The position numbers were made by a program, and so were the translations under genes. From NCBI RefSeq assembly GCF_009193355.1, contig NZ_WBVT01000006.1, forward strand, positions 1-64,000: DNA of 64,000 nucleotides, read 5' to 3'. Each line of letters begins with the position of its first letter. Position 1 is the first letter of the stretch. A model generated the notes under the pieces. That model saw only the letters and a list, made by a program, of their open reading frames with translations. It was not told where the DNA came from and searched no databases. This document shows, piece by piece, positions 17,969 through 26,036 of this stretch. This DNA comes from Bifidobacterium leontopitheci. GTDB taxonomy: Bacteria > Actinomycetota > Actinomycetes > Actinomycetales > Bifidobacteriaceae.

Positions 17969-18499
17969 TTGTTGAAGCAGAGAATCACAGCGTTCTGTGC
18001 AGGTATCATGCTCGCTCTGCCGGCATGCATAGCGCCCGCCACGGCCGTATCGTTCGCCGATGCTGGCACTGGTGACTATATCCGCATTGGCGACACAGAT
18101 GTATCCGCTTCTCTGGGTATCAGCCAGCAACGAGAGCTTGAGGAGCTGCTCAATTCCGATACACCGTTATATGTCGAACAAAGCGTGGATGACGGCTCCA
18201 TTCTGACCGTGGGCCCCCTGTCGGAGATGCCGGACAAAGCAATAGTTCAACATTCAACTTGTGCCAAGACCGATGTCTGCCTGCTACCGTATACGGCCCC
18301 ATACGCCTCATTCGGGTTTTCTGGAAAAGGAAGCAAACAGGGGAATTGGCCGAATATCTCTGAGTACACCAGCGGCAAATGGACGACGAGCCTGCAATGG
18401 CTGTACAAAGGCTCACTGGTGAAAGGAGCCAAAATCAAGCCGAACACCCACGCGTACTTTAATGGAATCGTCACCATCAAGCGTGTGACAATCTACTGA
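17969..18499 (+). CDS. Small secreted protein, possibly beta/gamma-crystallin or peptidase-inhibitor-like
   Basis: About 176 residues from a TTG start (LLKQRITAFCAGIMLALPA), preceded by GAAAGGA 9 nt upstream. An in-frame ATG at 17918 lacks a ribosome binding site. The N-terminal 25-28 residues are a signal peptide ending near APATAVSFA. The mature protein has one likely disulfide pair in STCAKTDVCLLPY followed by aromatic, Gly/Ser/Trp-rich strands (APYASFGFSGKGS, GKWTTSLQWLY, FNGIVTIKRVTIY). C-x5-CLL plus aromatic beta strands recalls the I36 metalloproteinase-inhibitor / beta-gamma-crystallin fold; this is a guess. Base composition is lower in GC than in its neighbours, and it sits on the opposite strand within a normally tight operon, which suggests acquisition. 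Confidence 0.75.
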   Translation: MLKQRITAFCAGIMLALPACIAPATAVSFADAGTGDYIRIGDTDVSASLGISQQRELEELLNSDTPLYVEQSVDDGSILTVGPLSEMPDKAIVQHSTCAKTDVCLLPYTAPYASFGFSGKGSKQGNWPNISEYTSGKWTTSLQWLYKGSLVKGAKIKPNTHAYFNGIVTIKRVTIY

Positions 18500-18524
18500 T
18501 TGGGGCACTCACCTCGGCGTGAAA

Positions 18525-18580
18525 TATGAATGATGGGGGCGGTGAACGTAACACGACGTTCACCGCCCCCATCATTCATA
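18525..18580. terminator. Perfect 25-bp inverted repeat, bidirectional terminator
   Basis: 25-bp arms with no mismatch and a 6-nt loop (aacacg), between the convergent small secreted gene and infB. The inner arms are GC-rich (gggggcggtgaacgt), the outer arms A/T-rich (tatgaatgat). It ends 17 bp before the infB stop codon. Confidence 0.8.
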
Positions 18581-18597
18581 TGAGGTTTCGGCTAACC

Positions 18598-21558
18598 CTA
18601 CTTGCGCTCGACCTCGCGCATCTCGAAGGTCTCGATGATGTCGCCGATCTCGATGTCGTTGAAGGTGCCGAGGTTGATACCGGCCTCGTAGCCTTCCTTG
18701 ACCGACTGCACGTCGTCCTTGAAACGACGCAGCGAGGAGATCTCCAGGTCGTTGACCGTGGCGACACCGTTGCGCAGGATACGGCACTTCGTACCGCGCT
18801 TGACCTCGCCGTCCTGCACCATGACGCCGGCGATGTTGCCGAACTTGGAGGAGCGGAAGATCTCGCGGATCTCGGAGTGGGAGGTGACGACCTCCTCGTA
18901 TTCCGGCTTGAGCATGCCCTTGAGGGCCGCCTCGATGTCCTCGATGGCCTTGTAGATGATCGAGTAGTACTTGATCTCCACGCCCTCGCGGTCGGCGAGC
19001 TCCTGGACCTGACGGTTCGGGCGCACGTTGAAGCCGATGATGACGGCCTTGTCGACCGTGGCGAGGTTGACGTCGTTCTGCGTGATCGCGCCGACGCCGC
19101 GGTGGATGACCTGAATGCCGACCTCGTCGGACACCTCGATCTTCATCAGGGAGTCCTCAAGCGCCTCGACGGAGCCGGAGGAGTCGCCCTTGATGACGAT
19201 GTTGAGCATGTCGACCTCGGCCTTGGCGAACTGCTCCTTGAGGGACTCGAGGGACACGATCTTGCGGCGCTTGGCCAGCTGAGCGGCGCGCTCGGTGGCC
19301 TGGCGCTTCTCGGCGATCTGGCGGGCGGTGCGGTCGTCCGGGGCGACGAGGAACAGGTCGCCTGCGGTCGGCACGGAGGTCAGGCCCAGCACCTGGACAG
19401 GCGTGGACGGGCCGGCTTCCTTCATGTGCTTGCCGTTCTCGTCGAGCATGGCGCGCACGCGGCCGTACGAGGTGCCGGCCACGATCGCATCGCCGATGTG
19501 CAGGGTGCCCTGCTGGACGAGCACGGTGGCCACGGCGCCGCGGCCCTTGTCGAGTCGCGCTTCGATGGTGGCGCCGCGGGCGTCCATATCCGGGTTGGCG
19601 CGCAGGTCGAGATCCGCGTCCGCGGTGAGCAGCACGGCTTCGAGGAGCTTGTCCACGTTGATGTTCTGCTTCGCGGAGATGTCGACGAACATGGTGTCGC
19701 CGCCGTACTCCTCGGGCACGAGGCCGTACTCGGTGAGCTGGCCGCGCACCTTCTCGGGGTTGGCGCCCGGCTTGTCGATCTTGTTGACCGCCACGACGAT
19801 CGGCACCCGGGCCGCCTTCGCGTGGTTGATGGCTTCGACGGTCTGCGGCATCACGCCGTCGTCGGCGGCGACCACGATGATCGCCACGTCGGTGATCTCG
19901 GCGCCGCGGGCACGCATGGCGGTGAACGCCTCGTGGCCAGGGGTGTCGAGGAACGTGATCTTGCGCTTCTCTCCGTCCAGGTCGACGGTCACCTGGTAGG
20001 CGCCGATGCGCTGGGTGATGCCGCCGGCCTCGCGTGCGATGACGTTGGTCTTGCGGATCGTGTCGAGCAGTCGGGTCTTACCGTGGTCGACGTGGCCCAT
20101 GACGGTGACGACCGGCGGACGCGGCTGGAGGTCCTCGTCCTCCTGCAGCTCCTCTTCGTCCAGGTTGATGTCGAACTGCTGGAGCAGTTCCTTGTCTTCC
20201 TCTTCGGCGGAGACGACCTGGATGTTCCAGCCGATCTCCTCGCCGAGGATCTGGAAGGTGGACTCGTCGAGCGACTGCGTGGCCGTGGCCATCTCGCCGA
20301 GATGGAACAGCACGGTGACGAGCGCCGCCGGGTTGACGTTGATCTTCTCCGCCAGGTCGGCCAGGGACGATCCCTGACGCAGGCGAACGGTCTGGCCGTT
20401 GCCGGTCGGGATGCGCACGCCGCCGATGACGGGTGCCTTCATCTCCTGGAATTCCTGACGTTTCGCCAGACGGTTCTTACGCGCCTTCGAGGACTTGCCG
20501 CCCTGACGGCCGAACGCGCCAGCTGCGCCGCCGCGACCGCGACCGCCGCCGCGCGACGGACCGCTGGTGCCGCCCTGGTAGCCGCCGCCCTGGTTGGTGC
20601 CGGTGCCGGCTCCGAAACGGTTGCCGGCCGGACGGGCGCCGCCGCCCTGACCCGGACGGTTGTGGCCCCACTGACCCGGCTTCGCGCCCTGCGCGCCGGT
20701 GCCGGTCGGACGTCCGTTGCGGAAACGGCTCTGGCCGGGACGCGGACCGCGACCGCGACCGCCGTTGCCGCCCTCACCGTTGACGGTGGGACGTGCCATC
20801 GGGTGCGGACGCGGAATGTCACGCGGGGTGGGGGCGTGCATGCCCTGCTTGCGGCTGAACGGATTGTTGCCCGGACGCGGTCCCGGAGTGGCCGGACGCG
20901 GAATCGCGTTGCCGGCGTTGCCCTGCTGCTGGGCGGGACGCGGCTGACGGCTGCGCTCGCCACGCTCACCACGCGGCTCGGCGGACGCCGGACGGCCGCC
21001 GCGGCCCTGCTGATGCGAACGGGGACCGGGCATGGCGGAACGCTGGCCGTTCGGCGTATGACGCTGCTGGCCGGGGCGTGCCTCGCCCTCGCGGTTCGGA
21101 CGGCCTTCGCGCAGGTCGCCGCGCTCGCCACGGGATTCGTGACGGTTGTCGCGGATGGCGGAGTTGCGCGGGGACGGCGCGTGAGGCGTCGGCATCGCGC
21201 TGCGGCCGGCTTCGCCGGAACGGGGGGCTGCCGGCTTGTGCGGGGCGACCGGCTTCGCGGCCGGGGTCGCCGAAGCCGCCGGACGCGGCTTCGCAGCCGC
21301 GGGACGGGCATCGCCCGGCGTCGCCGACGGCTTGTGCGGGGCGGCCGGCTTCGCGGCAGGACGCGCCTCATTGGAAGTGTTCTGGGCGGCGCCGCTGCGC
21401 TGGCCGCCGAATGCACCCTTCAACTTGCGCACCACAGGCGCTTCCACAGTCGAGGATGCCGATTTTACGAATTCACCCATGTCCTTGAGCTTGTCAAGGA
21501 CGGTTTTGCTGTCGACGCCAAAATCCTTGGCAAGTTCGTACACGCGTTTTTTCGCCAC
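18598..21558 (-). CDS. infB: Translation initiation factor IF-2
   Basis: GTPase that brings fMet-tRNA to the 30S subunit. 986 residues: a short N-terminal IF2N-like segment ([21 protein letters not shown]), a 300-residue low-complexity Pro/Gly/Arg/Ala linker typical of actinobacterial IF-2, a second IF2N region near 390-430, the G domain with [24 protein letters not shown] and [10 protein letters not shown], and C-terminal domains II, III and IV. It starts at GTG with a TAGGAGT ribosome binding site 5 nt upstream. A 211-bp gap separates it from nusA. The ylxR gene that many bacteria carry there is absent. Confidence 0.97.
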   Translation of the reverse strand: MAKKRVYELAKDFGVDSKTVLDKLKDMGEFVKSASSTVEAPVVRKLKGAFGGQRSGAAQNTSNEARPAAKPAAPHKPSATPGDARPAAAKPRPAASATPAAKPVAPHKPAAPRSGEAGRSAMPTPHAPSPRNSAIRDNRHESRGERGDLREGRPNREGEARPGQQRHTPNGQRSAMPGPRSHQQGRGGRPASAEPRGERGERSRQPRPAQQQGNAGNAIPRPATPGPRPGNNPFSRKQGMHAPTPRDIPRPHPMARPTVNGEGGNGGRGRGPRPGQSRFRNGRPTGTGAQGAKPGQWGHNRPGQGGGARPAGNRFGAGTGTNQGGGYQGGTSGPSRGGGRGRGGAAGAFGRQGGKSSKARKNRLAKRQEFQEMKAPVIGGVRIPTGNGQTVRLRQGSSLADLAEKINVNPAALVTVLFHLGEMATATQSLDESTFQILGEEIGWNIQVVSAEEEDKELLQQFDINLDEEELQEDEDLQPRPPVVTVMGHVDHGKTRLLDTIRKTNVIAREAGGITQRIGAYQVTVDLDGEKRKITFLDTPGHEAFTAMRARGAEITDVAIIVVAADDGVMPQTVEAINHAKAARVPIVVAVNKIDKPGANPEKVRGQLTEYGLVPEEYGGDTMFVDISAKQNINVDKLLEAVLLTADADLDLRANPDMDARGATIEARLDKGRGAVATVLVQQGTLHIGDAIVAGTSYGRVRAMLDENGKHMKEAGPSTPVQVLGLTSVPTAGDLFLVAPDDRTARQIAEKRQATERAAQLAKRRKIVSLESLKEQFAKAEVDMLNIVIKGDSSGSVEALEDSLMKIEVSDEVGIQVIHRGVGAITQNDVNLATVDKAVIIGFNVRPNRQVQELADREGVEIKYYSIIYKAIEDIEAALKGMLKPEYEEVVTSHSEIREIFRSSKFGNIAGVMVQDGEVKRGTKCRILRNGVATVNDLEISSLRRFKDDVQSVKEGYEAGINLGTFNDIEIGDIIETFEMREVERK

Positions 21559-21769
21559 ATTACTCCTATCTGGGCCGCGCGTAGGCTTGCGCGGCTATTT
21601 TCCGATGACGGATGCTTCCCGTTTCATCGTGCAACCATGGTCGTGTTACCTCTTATGATCTTGTTCCGTGGCATGACGGCATAACGCATCCACGCCCGGT
21701 GTGCCTTGTTCAGCATACTCGGGACGTTGGATGTGTCAGTACTGCCGTGCGCCTCGTCGTGTCGCGGCG

Positions 21770-22798
21770 TTACTTGGCCGCTTCGGCGGTCTTGCGAGCG
21801 TGGGCCTCGGTGGATTCGATGCCGATCTTCCAACCGGTGAGCTTGGCGGCAAGACGCGCGTTCTGGCCTTCCTTGCCGATGGCGAGCGACAGCTGGTCAT
21901 CGTGGATGAAGGCGATGGCGGTCTTGTTCTTCTCGCTGATCACCTGCACGCCCGTGGCCACGGCCGGGGACAGTGCGGAGGCGACGAACTTCGCCGGATC
22001 GGCCGACCAGTCGACGATATCGATCTTCTCGGGGCCGAGGTTCTCCATGACGGCGCGGACACGGGCGCCGCCGGGGCCGATCAGCGCGCCCTTGGGGTTG
22101 ACGCCATCGGTGTTCGCCTTGACGGCGATCTTGGTGCGGGCGCCGGCCTCGCGGGCGATTGCCATGATCGACACGGCGCCGGAGACCAGCTCCGGGACCT
22201 CGCGCTCGAACAGGCGGCGCACCAGCTCCGGGTGGGAGCGGGACACGACGATTTCGGGGCCCTTGAGGCCGCGGGCCACGTTGACCACATACACGCGCAG
22301 ACGGTCGCCGTGACGGTACCGTTCGCCCGGCACCTGCTCACGACGGGGAAGGATGGCCTCCACGTCGCCGATGGCGACATGCACGTTGGCGGGGTCGCTG
22401 GCGTCCTGCTGGACGATGCCGGTGACGAGCTTGCCTTTCTGCCCGGAGAACGCGCCGAACACCTTGTCGTCCTCGGCCTTGCGGAACAGCTGGCCGATTA
22501 CCTGACGCGCGGTGGCGGCGGCGAGACGTCCGAAGTTGCGCGGGGTGTCGTCGTACTCCTCGCTCAGCTTCGGCGCGGGGTGGGGATCGTCCTCGGTGGG
22601 CTCCACGGGAATCTCGTGCTGCGCCCACACCGTGAAGGTGCCCGCACGGGTGTCGAGTTCGACACGCGCATGCTTGGCCGCATGGGGTGTCTTCAGATAT
22701 GCGAGACGAAGCGCCTCCTCCAGCGCGGCGTCCAGTTGCTCGATGTCGATGCCCTGCTCGATGGCGAGCTGATGCATTCCTGCCAGGTCCAGTTCCAT
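21770..22798 (-). CDS. nusA: Transcription termination/antitermination factor NusA
   Basis: Binds RNA polymerase and nascent RNA, modulating pausing, termination and antitermination. 342 residues: N-terminal RNAP-binding domain, S1 domain (about 110-180) with GDRLRVYVVNV, then two KH domains including GALIGPGGARVRAVMENLG. It lacks the C-terminal acidic repeats of enterobacterial NusA, as is usual in actinobacteria. The ATG at 22798 has a near-perfect AGGAGG 8 nt upstream; a TTG two codons earlier is less likely. First gene of the cluster leading to infB. Confidence 0.96.
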   Translation of the reverse strand: MELDLAGMHQLAIEQGIDIEQLDAALEEALRLAYLKTPHAAKHARVELDTRAGTFTVWAQHEIPVEPTEDDPHPAPKLSEEYDDTPRNFGRLAAATARQVIGQLFRKAEDDKVFGAFSGQKGKLVTGIVQQDASDPANVHVAIGDVEAILPRREQVPGERYRHGDRLRVYVVNVARGLKGPEIVVSRSHPELVRRLFEREVPELVSGAVSIMAIAREAGARTKIAVKANTDGVNPKGALIGPGGARVRAVMENLGPEKIDIVDWSADPAKFVASALSPAVATGVQVISEKNKTAIAFIHDDQLSLAIGKEGQNARLAAKLTGWKIGIESTEAHARKTAEAAK

Positions 22799-22872
22799 AC
22801 TCAAGACCTCCTATGAAGTTATAGCCGTGGTGGCGCGCATATGGTCACAGTCGAATATTAGTGTAGGTGACT

Positions 22873-23946
22873 ATGCAGACACGGCTTCATGGTTTCGACG
22901 GCACGGCACGGCACGGGAACGGCGGCGTCACCTTGACGCGCCGCGCCGCGGCGATGCTGTGCGCCGCCGTGTCGACGGTCGCGCTCACCGGCTGCACCGC
23001 GCCGCGCATCGACGGTCGGGCGGAGTCCGAGCAGCATCCCAGCGCATGCGAAAGCGCCTACTTCGCCGGCGAGGCGCACAGCCGCACGATGCGCCGCTCC
23101 GACCGTCACATCATCGTCCGGTATCTGGCCGCGAAGGCCGCGCAGGACGACTGGACGCAGGTCGCCGCCGCCTGCCAGAAGCGGTTCGCGCAGGGCACCA
23201 TCCGCGCGGCCCAGGCCGAACACACCGCCGTCACGCTGGGCGCGCTGCTCGGGCGCGGCGACGGTTACCGCTCAGTATCGTCGTCCGAACTGCGCGGGGC
23301 GGACGGCTCCGAACTGGGCGGCGGCGTGCTCGGCGCGCTGTCCGTCGCCGAGGACCGCGCCGGCTTCGTGATGGAGATCCTCGCCGCACAGAACGCGCGA
23401 GGGGCGTCGCTGCACGCCTCGGACGATCACAAGACCGCCGGGCAGCTGCTGTTCACGCTGTCCGGATTGGAAAACGACCCGCGCAGGAAGGTCTACGACA
23501 TCACCGGATTCATCGGGCATACCGCGTCGATGACCGACTCGCAGACCGGTCTGAGCGTGCCGACCATCGCTCTGACCGAAATCGACTGCGCCCGCGAGCA
23601 GCTCAAAGCCATCGACGACGCGCAGAACGGCGGCGCTGCAAGCGATGCCGAGTCGGCCTCCACGTCCGGCGACCAGCAGTCCGCACAGGTCGACGGTCAA
23701 TCCGGCACGGCGTCATCAGAGACGGCGCAGTCCGGTGACGATGCAACAGGTTCGTCGTCATCAGCCACGACGTCATCTGCCACGACGTCGTCAGGCGCGA
23801 CGTCGTCAGGCGCGACACAGTCCGACGGCACCCAACCGGGTGACGTCAACGAATCGCTGTACATACTGTCTCAGCTCATCGCATCCCGCATCACCACGGC
23901 CTTCTCCTACGGCTATCCCGACACCGACGCGGCCCTGTTCGAATAA
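22873..23946 (+). CDS. Lipoprotein with Ser/Thr-rich linker, unknown function
   Basis: About 358 residues. The N-terminus has a twin-arginine-like RR and then a lipobox (VSTVALTGC), indicating a lipid-anchored extracytoplasmic protein. A helical domain of about 210 residues follows (AYFAGEAHSRTMRR, VAAACQKRFAQG, LGALLGRGDGYRSV), then a Ser/Thr/Gly/Asp-rich region (about 255-320) and a short C-terminal helical end. I do not recognise the family. The ATG at 22873 is 8 nt after a TAGTGT box, so a leaderless start is likely; the GTG at 22867 is the alternative. It diverges from nusA. Confidence 0.8.
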   Translation: MQTRLHGFDGTARHGNGGVTLTRRAAAMLCAAVSTVALTGCTAPRIDGRAESEQHPSACESAYFAGEAHSRTMRRSDRHIIVRYLAAKAAQDDWTQVAAACQKRFAQGTIRAAQAEHTAVTLGALLGRGDGYRSVSSSELRGADGSELGGGVLGALSVAEDRAGFVMEILAAQNARGASLHASDDHKTAGQLLFTLSGLENDPRRKVYDITGFIGHTASMTDSQTGLSVPTIALTEIDCAREQLKAIDDAQNGGAASDAESASTSGDQQSAQVDGQSGTASSETAQSGDDATGSSSSATTSSATTSSGATSSGATQSDGTQPGDVNESLYILSQLIASRITTAFSYGYPDTDAALFE

Positions 23947-24007
23947 TGCGAGGTTCGTGATCTCCGGCGCTGAGGCCGTGAGCATCATGAACTGGAGCAG
24001 GCAAGAG

Positions 24008-24036
24008 AAAAGCCCGGCGGGTCGGGCCGGGCTTCA
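24008..24036 (-). terminator. GC-rich hairpin with terminator shape
   Basis: aagcccggc / gccgggctt arms; TTTTC follows on the minus strand, none on the plus. It could end a minus-strand transcript from the small ORF at 24070, or back up the lipoprotein gene. Confidence 0.55.
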
Positions 24037-24069
24037 ACAGAGAAAGGAAAAGAGAAGAAGGGGGGTCAG

Positions 24070-24285
24070 TTATATCGGCTTCCGGATTGCGTTCCCAGTG
24101 GATTGCGGTCCTTCCGTCGTTGACATCCATATAACCGCATGATGTTTGGCGCAACGATGCGTTCGGCTGAAAATCCCGTGGAAATACGCGAACAGTTCGC
24201 TAAGATGCACAGTCGCCCCGTGATTGCCCACCTGCAGGTACCGATAAAAACCGGTTATATAGGCGTCAGTCATTGATTTGCCCAT
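24070..24285 (-). CDS. Possible small ORF of unknown function
   Basis: About 71 codons from an ATG preceded by a weak AGGAA-type site; the product begins MGKSMTDAYITGFYRYLQ and ends TEGPQSTGNAIRKPI. It is not made of the neighbouring repeats and is followed by a hairpin with a U-run on the same strand. No family recognised. It could be a fragment of a larger lost gene. Confidence 0.3.
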   Translation of the reverse strand: MGKSMTDAYITGFYRYLQVGNHGATVHLSELFAYFHGIFSRTHRCAKHHAVIWMSTTEGPQSTGNAIRKPI

Positions 24286-24299
24286 TTCCTGTCTAATCT

Positions 24300-24505
24300 T
24301 CCCAAGCGACGGAGCCCAGAAGCGTCCGTTTGCTACCAGAATCCACCGGAATGCAGTGAAAAACGGACACGAATCGGCCCACCAGAGGCCTTTTCCTACT
24401 ATGACGCGGCAGGTATTGGCAGAAAACCGACGCGCGGAGGCCGTTTCGCGTCCGTTTCCCACTATCATCAGGTCGACTGTGGTAGAAAACGACCACAACG
24501 CGGGC
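24300..24505. repeat. Palindromic repeat cluster, GCGTCCG family (copy A)
   Basis: Three degenerate units of about 45-50 bp, each with an arm near GCGTCCGTTTKCYACYA, a 14-16-nt centre, and an inverted arm near TRGTRGAAAACGGACGC. Same family as 35690-35850. It lies between the lipoprotein gene (+) and the tRNA/transglutaminase genes (-). Confidence 0.75.
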
Positions 24506-24723
24506 CGCGATGGAATTATCCAGGGGATTCAGTCAAGGACGGGCAGGTCAATCACGACAATCGATTGGCGCACCAGCGACATGCACAAATGCAATCCGCG
24601 TTGGCCATTGACCTGTTCGGCCTTAATGGGGTACACGCCCGCCTGATAATCCGCACCCCATTGCCTACCCTTTAAAGCGCCCGAAAACGCAGCATCACGG
24701 CCTTACGGCCTGCCTGCCCCGTT

Positions 24724-24857
24724 GGCCCCAAAATGCACATTGTGCATCTTGGGGCCAGCAACCCGCGAATTGTGCACCTCAAGATACACAATCTGACGGC
24801 TTTGCACACAAGTCCTTCACAATTTTTCCCCTAACTGCACATTGTGCATCTTGGGGC
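24724..24857. repeat. Repeated TGCACA-TTGTGCA palindromes
   Basis: tgcacattgtgcatcttggg occurs at 24734 and 24836. The first copy is a near-perfect 33-bp palindrome (ggccccaaaatgcac at one end and its complement at the other). The second has a weaker left arm (cccctaa). A degenerate half copy (aattgtgcacctcaagatac) lies between them. No gene is seen here. They may be regulatory sites, or a third palindromic repeat family. Confidence 0.65.
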
Positions 24858-24872
24858 AAGCTCAGACATAAC

Positions 24873-24905
24873 GAAAAAGGGTTTCAGGCCGAAACCTGAA
24901 ACCCT
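24873..24905 (-). terminator. Terminator of tRNA-Ser
   Basis: agggtttcaggtt / cctgaaacccttttt on the minus strand, beginning 6 nt after the tRNA 3' end and ending in a T-run. Confidence 0.85.
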
Positions 24906-24910
24906 ATCGG

Positions 24911-24995
24911 CGGATAAGGCGAGATTCGAACTCGCGGAGGGGTTAACCTCACACGCTTTCGAGGCGTGCTCCTTAGACCGCTCGGACACTTATCC
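24911..24995 (-). tRNA. tRNA-Ser(CGA)
   Basis: An 85-nt class II tRNA. Acceptor stem GGATAAG / CTTATCC, D-arm with gagcggtctaaggag, anticodon stem-loop cacgc-ctCGAaa-gcgtg, long variable arm (gtgaggttaacccctcc), and T-arm with GTTCGAATC. Anticodon CGA reads UCG. CCA is not encoded. Confidence 0.95.
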
Positions 24996-25100
24996 ATGCG
25001 CTGCGAAAAACGCAACTTGATTATTATAAGCCGAACCGAGAATCACGCAAGTCAACCGCCGCTCCCCTGCGTGTCGCCGGCCGCGCCCAGCCGCAGCCGC

Positions 25101-25901
25101 CTACAGCCGCTGCTCGTGCACGGAGGCGTTCACCCACTGCGTCTGCTGGACCTCGAGCCCCGAGAAGATACCAATGTCGAGCATGCAGTCGCGGTAGTCG
25201 CGGCCGTGGGCGATGGTGATGTAGTTGTCGTCGACCATGCGGTCGTGCGTCGGGTCGAGGCCGATCCAACGGCCGTCGTGGTAGATCTCCACCCAGGCGT
25301 GCGTGGCGCCCTCGCCGCCGAGCAGGCCGGCGATGTACCGGGCGGTCAGGCCGACGTGCCGGCATACGGAGAGCATCACGTGCGCGTAGTCCTGGCACAC
25401 GCCCTTGCGCTGGGCGAGCGCCTGCTCGGCGGTGGTGCGGATCGTGGTGGAGCCCGGCGTGTAGGTGAAGGCGTGGAACACCTCGTGCATGACCTCCTGC
25501 GCCTTGTCGATCGGCGTGGCGTCGATGGGCAGCGCGGACAGCCGGATGCGGCACATGTCGATCATCCGCTCGATGTTCGGCCCGGGCACGGTCAGCGCGG
25601 AGTTGAACCGGTACAGCGGCTTGTAGATCTCCGGCTTGATGTGCGCGTTGTCCACGAACGCGATGCCCTTGACCGTGTAGTTGAACATGGTGTGCGGCTC
25701 GGGGATGTATCCGGTGAGCACCACGGAGTCGAAGGAGTCGATGGTCGTCTCGTATTCGTTCGCCGGTTCGATGTCGACCTCGACGTCGACGACCTGCTGG
25801 CGGGGGCCGGTGGCCGGTACGCAGCGCAGCTGGAAACGGTGATCGGTGACCGGCGCGCTGAACGTCAGCTTCATCTCGTAGTCAAACACGAGTTTCTTCA
25901 T
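25101..25901 (-). CDS. Transglutaminase-like protein of an ATP-grasp/alpha-E system
   Basis: 266 residues. An N-terminal beta-rich domain (about 1-100, FDYEMKLTFSAPVTDHRFQLR) precedes a transglutaminase-core domain with the catalytic triad C169 (RKGVCQDYAH), H201 (THAWVEIY) and D216 (LDPTHDR). Such proteins usually hydrolyse or transfer at amide bonds, and genomic neighbours of this type are predicted to take part in synthesis of a small amide-linked product. It is 135 bp downstream of the fused ATP-grasp/alpha-E gene on the same strand, so the two are probably co-transcribed. The ATG has a GAGGAG site about 9 nt upstream. Confidence 0.85.
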   Translation of the reverse strand: MKKLVFDYEMKLTFSAPVTDHRFQLRCVPATGPRQQVVDVEVDIEPANEYETTIDSFDSVVLTGYIPEPHTMFNYTVKGIAFVDNAHIKPEIYKPLYRFNSALTVPGPNIERMIDMCRIRLSALPIDATPIDKAQEVMHEVFHAFTYTPGSTTIRTTAEQALAQRKGVCQDYAHVMLSVCRHVGLTARYIAGLLGGEGATHAWVEIYHDGRWIGLDPTHDRMVDDNYITIAHGRDYRDCMLDIGIFSGLEVQQTQWVNASVHEQRL

Positions 25902-26036
25902 GGGATTATGACTCCTCGCCTGGGCGGCCCAACGTACGACTCACTTTACTCTAGCAGAACGTGAGCGGGGGCGTACGGGTCATGGGCGGGGCGGCGGCCG
26001 TGCGCGACTTGCGCGACCGCCGCCCCGGGCCGCCGC

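Noticed and set aside
17737-18069. A 110-codon minus-strand ORF between rbfA and infB
   Set aside because: It overlaps the better supported plus-strand gene and lacks a ribosome binding site and domain signal.
23645-24142. A 165-codon plus-strand ORF overlapping the lipoprotein 3' end
   Set aside because: Its text is the Ser/Thr-rich linker read in another frame (Arg/Pro/His-rich).
24278-24646. A 122-codon plus-strand ORF
   Set aside because: It is built mostly from the GCGTCCG palindromes and has no ribosome binding site.
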